The position numbers were made by a program, and so were the translations under genes. Of a stretch of 64,000 nucleotides of DNA, positions 63,575 to 64,000 are shown in pieces. The stretch is from the NCBI GenBank assembly GCA_039183205.1, contig JBCDBR010000001.1:62001-126000 (forward strand), read 5' to 3'. This DNA is from HKCCE3408 sp039183205. Its GTDB lineage: Bacteria > Pseudomonadota > Alphaproteobacteria > Rhodobacterales > Rhodobacteraceae. The notes below the pieces were generated by a model that did not search any database, was not told where the DNA came from, and was given only the letters and a program-made list of their open reading frames with translations. Positions within the stretch are counted from its first letter, which is position 1, and each line of letters begins with the position of its first letter.

Positions 63575-64000
63575 GCAGCTTGCTCCCAATCCAGGACCAT
63601 CTTGAGGCAACCGGAATCATCGAAGGCCGTTCGGTAGGCGCTTGGCGCATTTGCTGCGGGTTGCCGGTGCGTGATGAGGTTGTCGAGGCTGAGCGCGCCG
63701 TGCGCGACAAGGTCTCGCGTGGCAACCAGATCGTCCTTGGTCCATTCTGCGGCAACGCGCAGGCGCGCTTCACGCATGAATGCGGGCGGAAAGGAAAACT
63801 GCAACGGCTCCGGGTAGAACCCGGCCAGCACCACTTCACCCCCCCTGGCGAGCCGACCGATGAGCTGATCGAGGATGGTGCTGTCGCCGGTCGCGTCGTA
63901 GATGCAGCGGTAATCCCGTCTTGGATCATTGTCCGGCTGCACGACGTCATAGCCCTCACCTTCGACCAATCGGCCCGGGTCGGTTTCCCAAACGGTTGGG
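63571..64000 (-). CDS. bchC: bacteriochlorophyllide a dehydrogenase BchC (C-terminal part)
   Basis: A zinc-free-looking medium-chain dehydrogenase oxidising the 3-hydroxyethyl group to acetyl. Only the last 142 codons are in the window; the 5' end lies beyond base 64000. Visible: PTVWETDPGR, YDATGD, GGEVVLAGFYPEPLQFSFPPAFMREARLRVAAEW, HGALSLDNLITH and CLKMVLDW. crtF, crtE, crtD and crtC would be expected further on. Confidence 0.92.
   Translation of the reverse strand, partial: PTVWETDPGRLVEGEGYDVVQPDNDPRRDYRCIYDATGDSTILDQLIGRLARGGEVVLAGFYPEPLQFSFPPAFMREARLRVAAEWTKDDLVATRDLVAHGALSLDNLITHRQPAANAPSAYRTAFDDSGCLKMVLDWEQAA

Noticed and set aside
1..64000. CRISPR arrays, insertion sequences, tRNA or rRNA genes
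   Set aside because: No regularly spaced repeats, transposase-like frames, terminal inverted repeats or tRNA-like cloverleaf were found on reading the window; this is by eye, so a tRNA scan would be decisive.

Overview
The window is chromosome-like, GC-rich DNA from an alphaproteobacterium, most probably a member of the Rhodobacterales and probably an aerobic anoxygenic phototroph. The reasons are a nearly complete bacteriochlorophyll a / spheroidene-type photosynthesis gene cluster with PufQ, CrtA, PpaA/AerR and PpsR, an oxygen-dependent cyclase (AcsF with BciE) and no BchE in view, and several protein families typical of Rhodobacterales (for example DUF6478).

Left part, 1-21200: ordinary metabolism. 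A minus-strand group runs ilvD, lipoprotein, DUF6478 protein, small conserved protein, fadH. A plus-strand group holds two tandem CPBP-family membrane proteases, accD and folC. Then come zapE, an MFS transporter, an AEC carrier - fghA - HAD - ornithine-cyclodeaminase-like group, a TetR regulator, a small SecD-head-like protein, a GNAT enzyme, a ClpP, glutathione-dependent formaldehyde dehydrogenase (adhC), and a divergent I78-type inhibitor lipoprotein. FghA and AdhC are two consecutive steps of glutathione-dependent formaldehyde oxidation.

Middle, 21400-26900: the rimP-nusA-ylxR-like-infB translation/transcription operon, preceded by a promoter, a very short leader and a textbook intrinsic terminator just before rimP.

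Right part, 26896-64000: the photosynthesis gene cluster. It starts by convergent overlap of the infB and tspO stop codons. Order: tspO-crtB-crtI (minus), two PpsR boxes, crtA-bchI-bchD-bchO (plus). Next is a 15.4-kb minus-strand run, read from bchF at 49.8 kb down to 34.4 kb: bchF-N-B-H-L-M, lhaA, puhA, puhB, a damaged puhC, bciE, acsF, puhE, hemA, cytochrome c. It is followed by two PpsR boxes, ppaA, ppsR, bchG, a PucC-like gene, bchP and idi (plus). Last, on the minus strand and reaching the right edge, come bchC-bchX-(new 64-aa gene)-bchY-bchZ-pufQ-pufB-pufA and then dxs. Nearly all neighbours overlap by 1-14 nt, so translation is probably coupled.

The most striking points are these. (1) pufL and pufM, the reaction-centre core genes, are absent from their canonical place between pufA and dxs, although the pufA 3' hairpins and an orphan Shine-Dalgarno remain there. 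(2) puhC is shortened and frame-broken. (3) An unnamed 64-residue gene sits between bchX and bchY with overlapping start and stop codons. (4) Compared with the order I recall for Rhodobacter, the cluster looks circularly permuted. (5) The pufQ-pufB spacer is a row of five hairpins. No rRNA, tRNA, CRISPR array or insertion sequence was seen.
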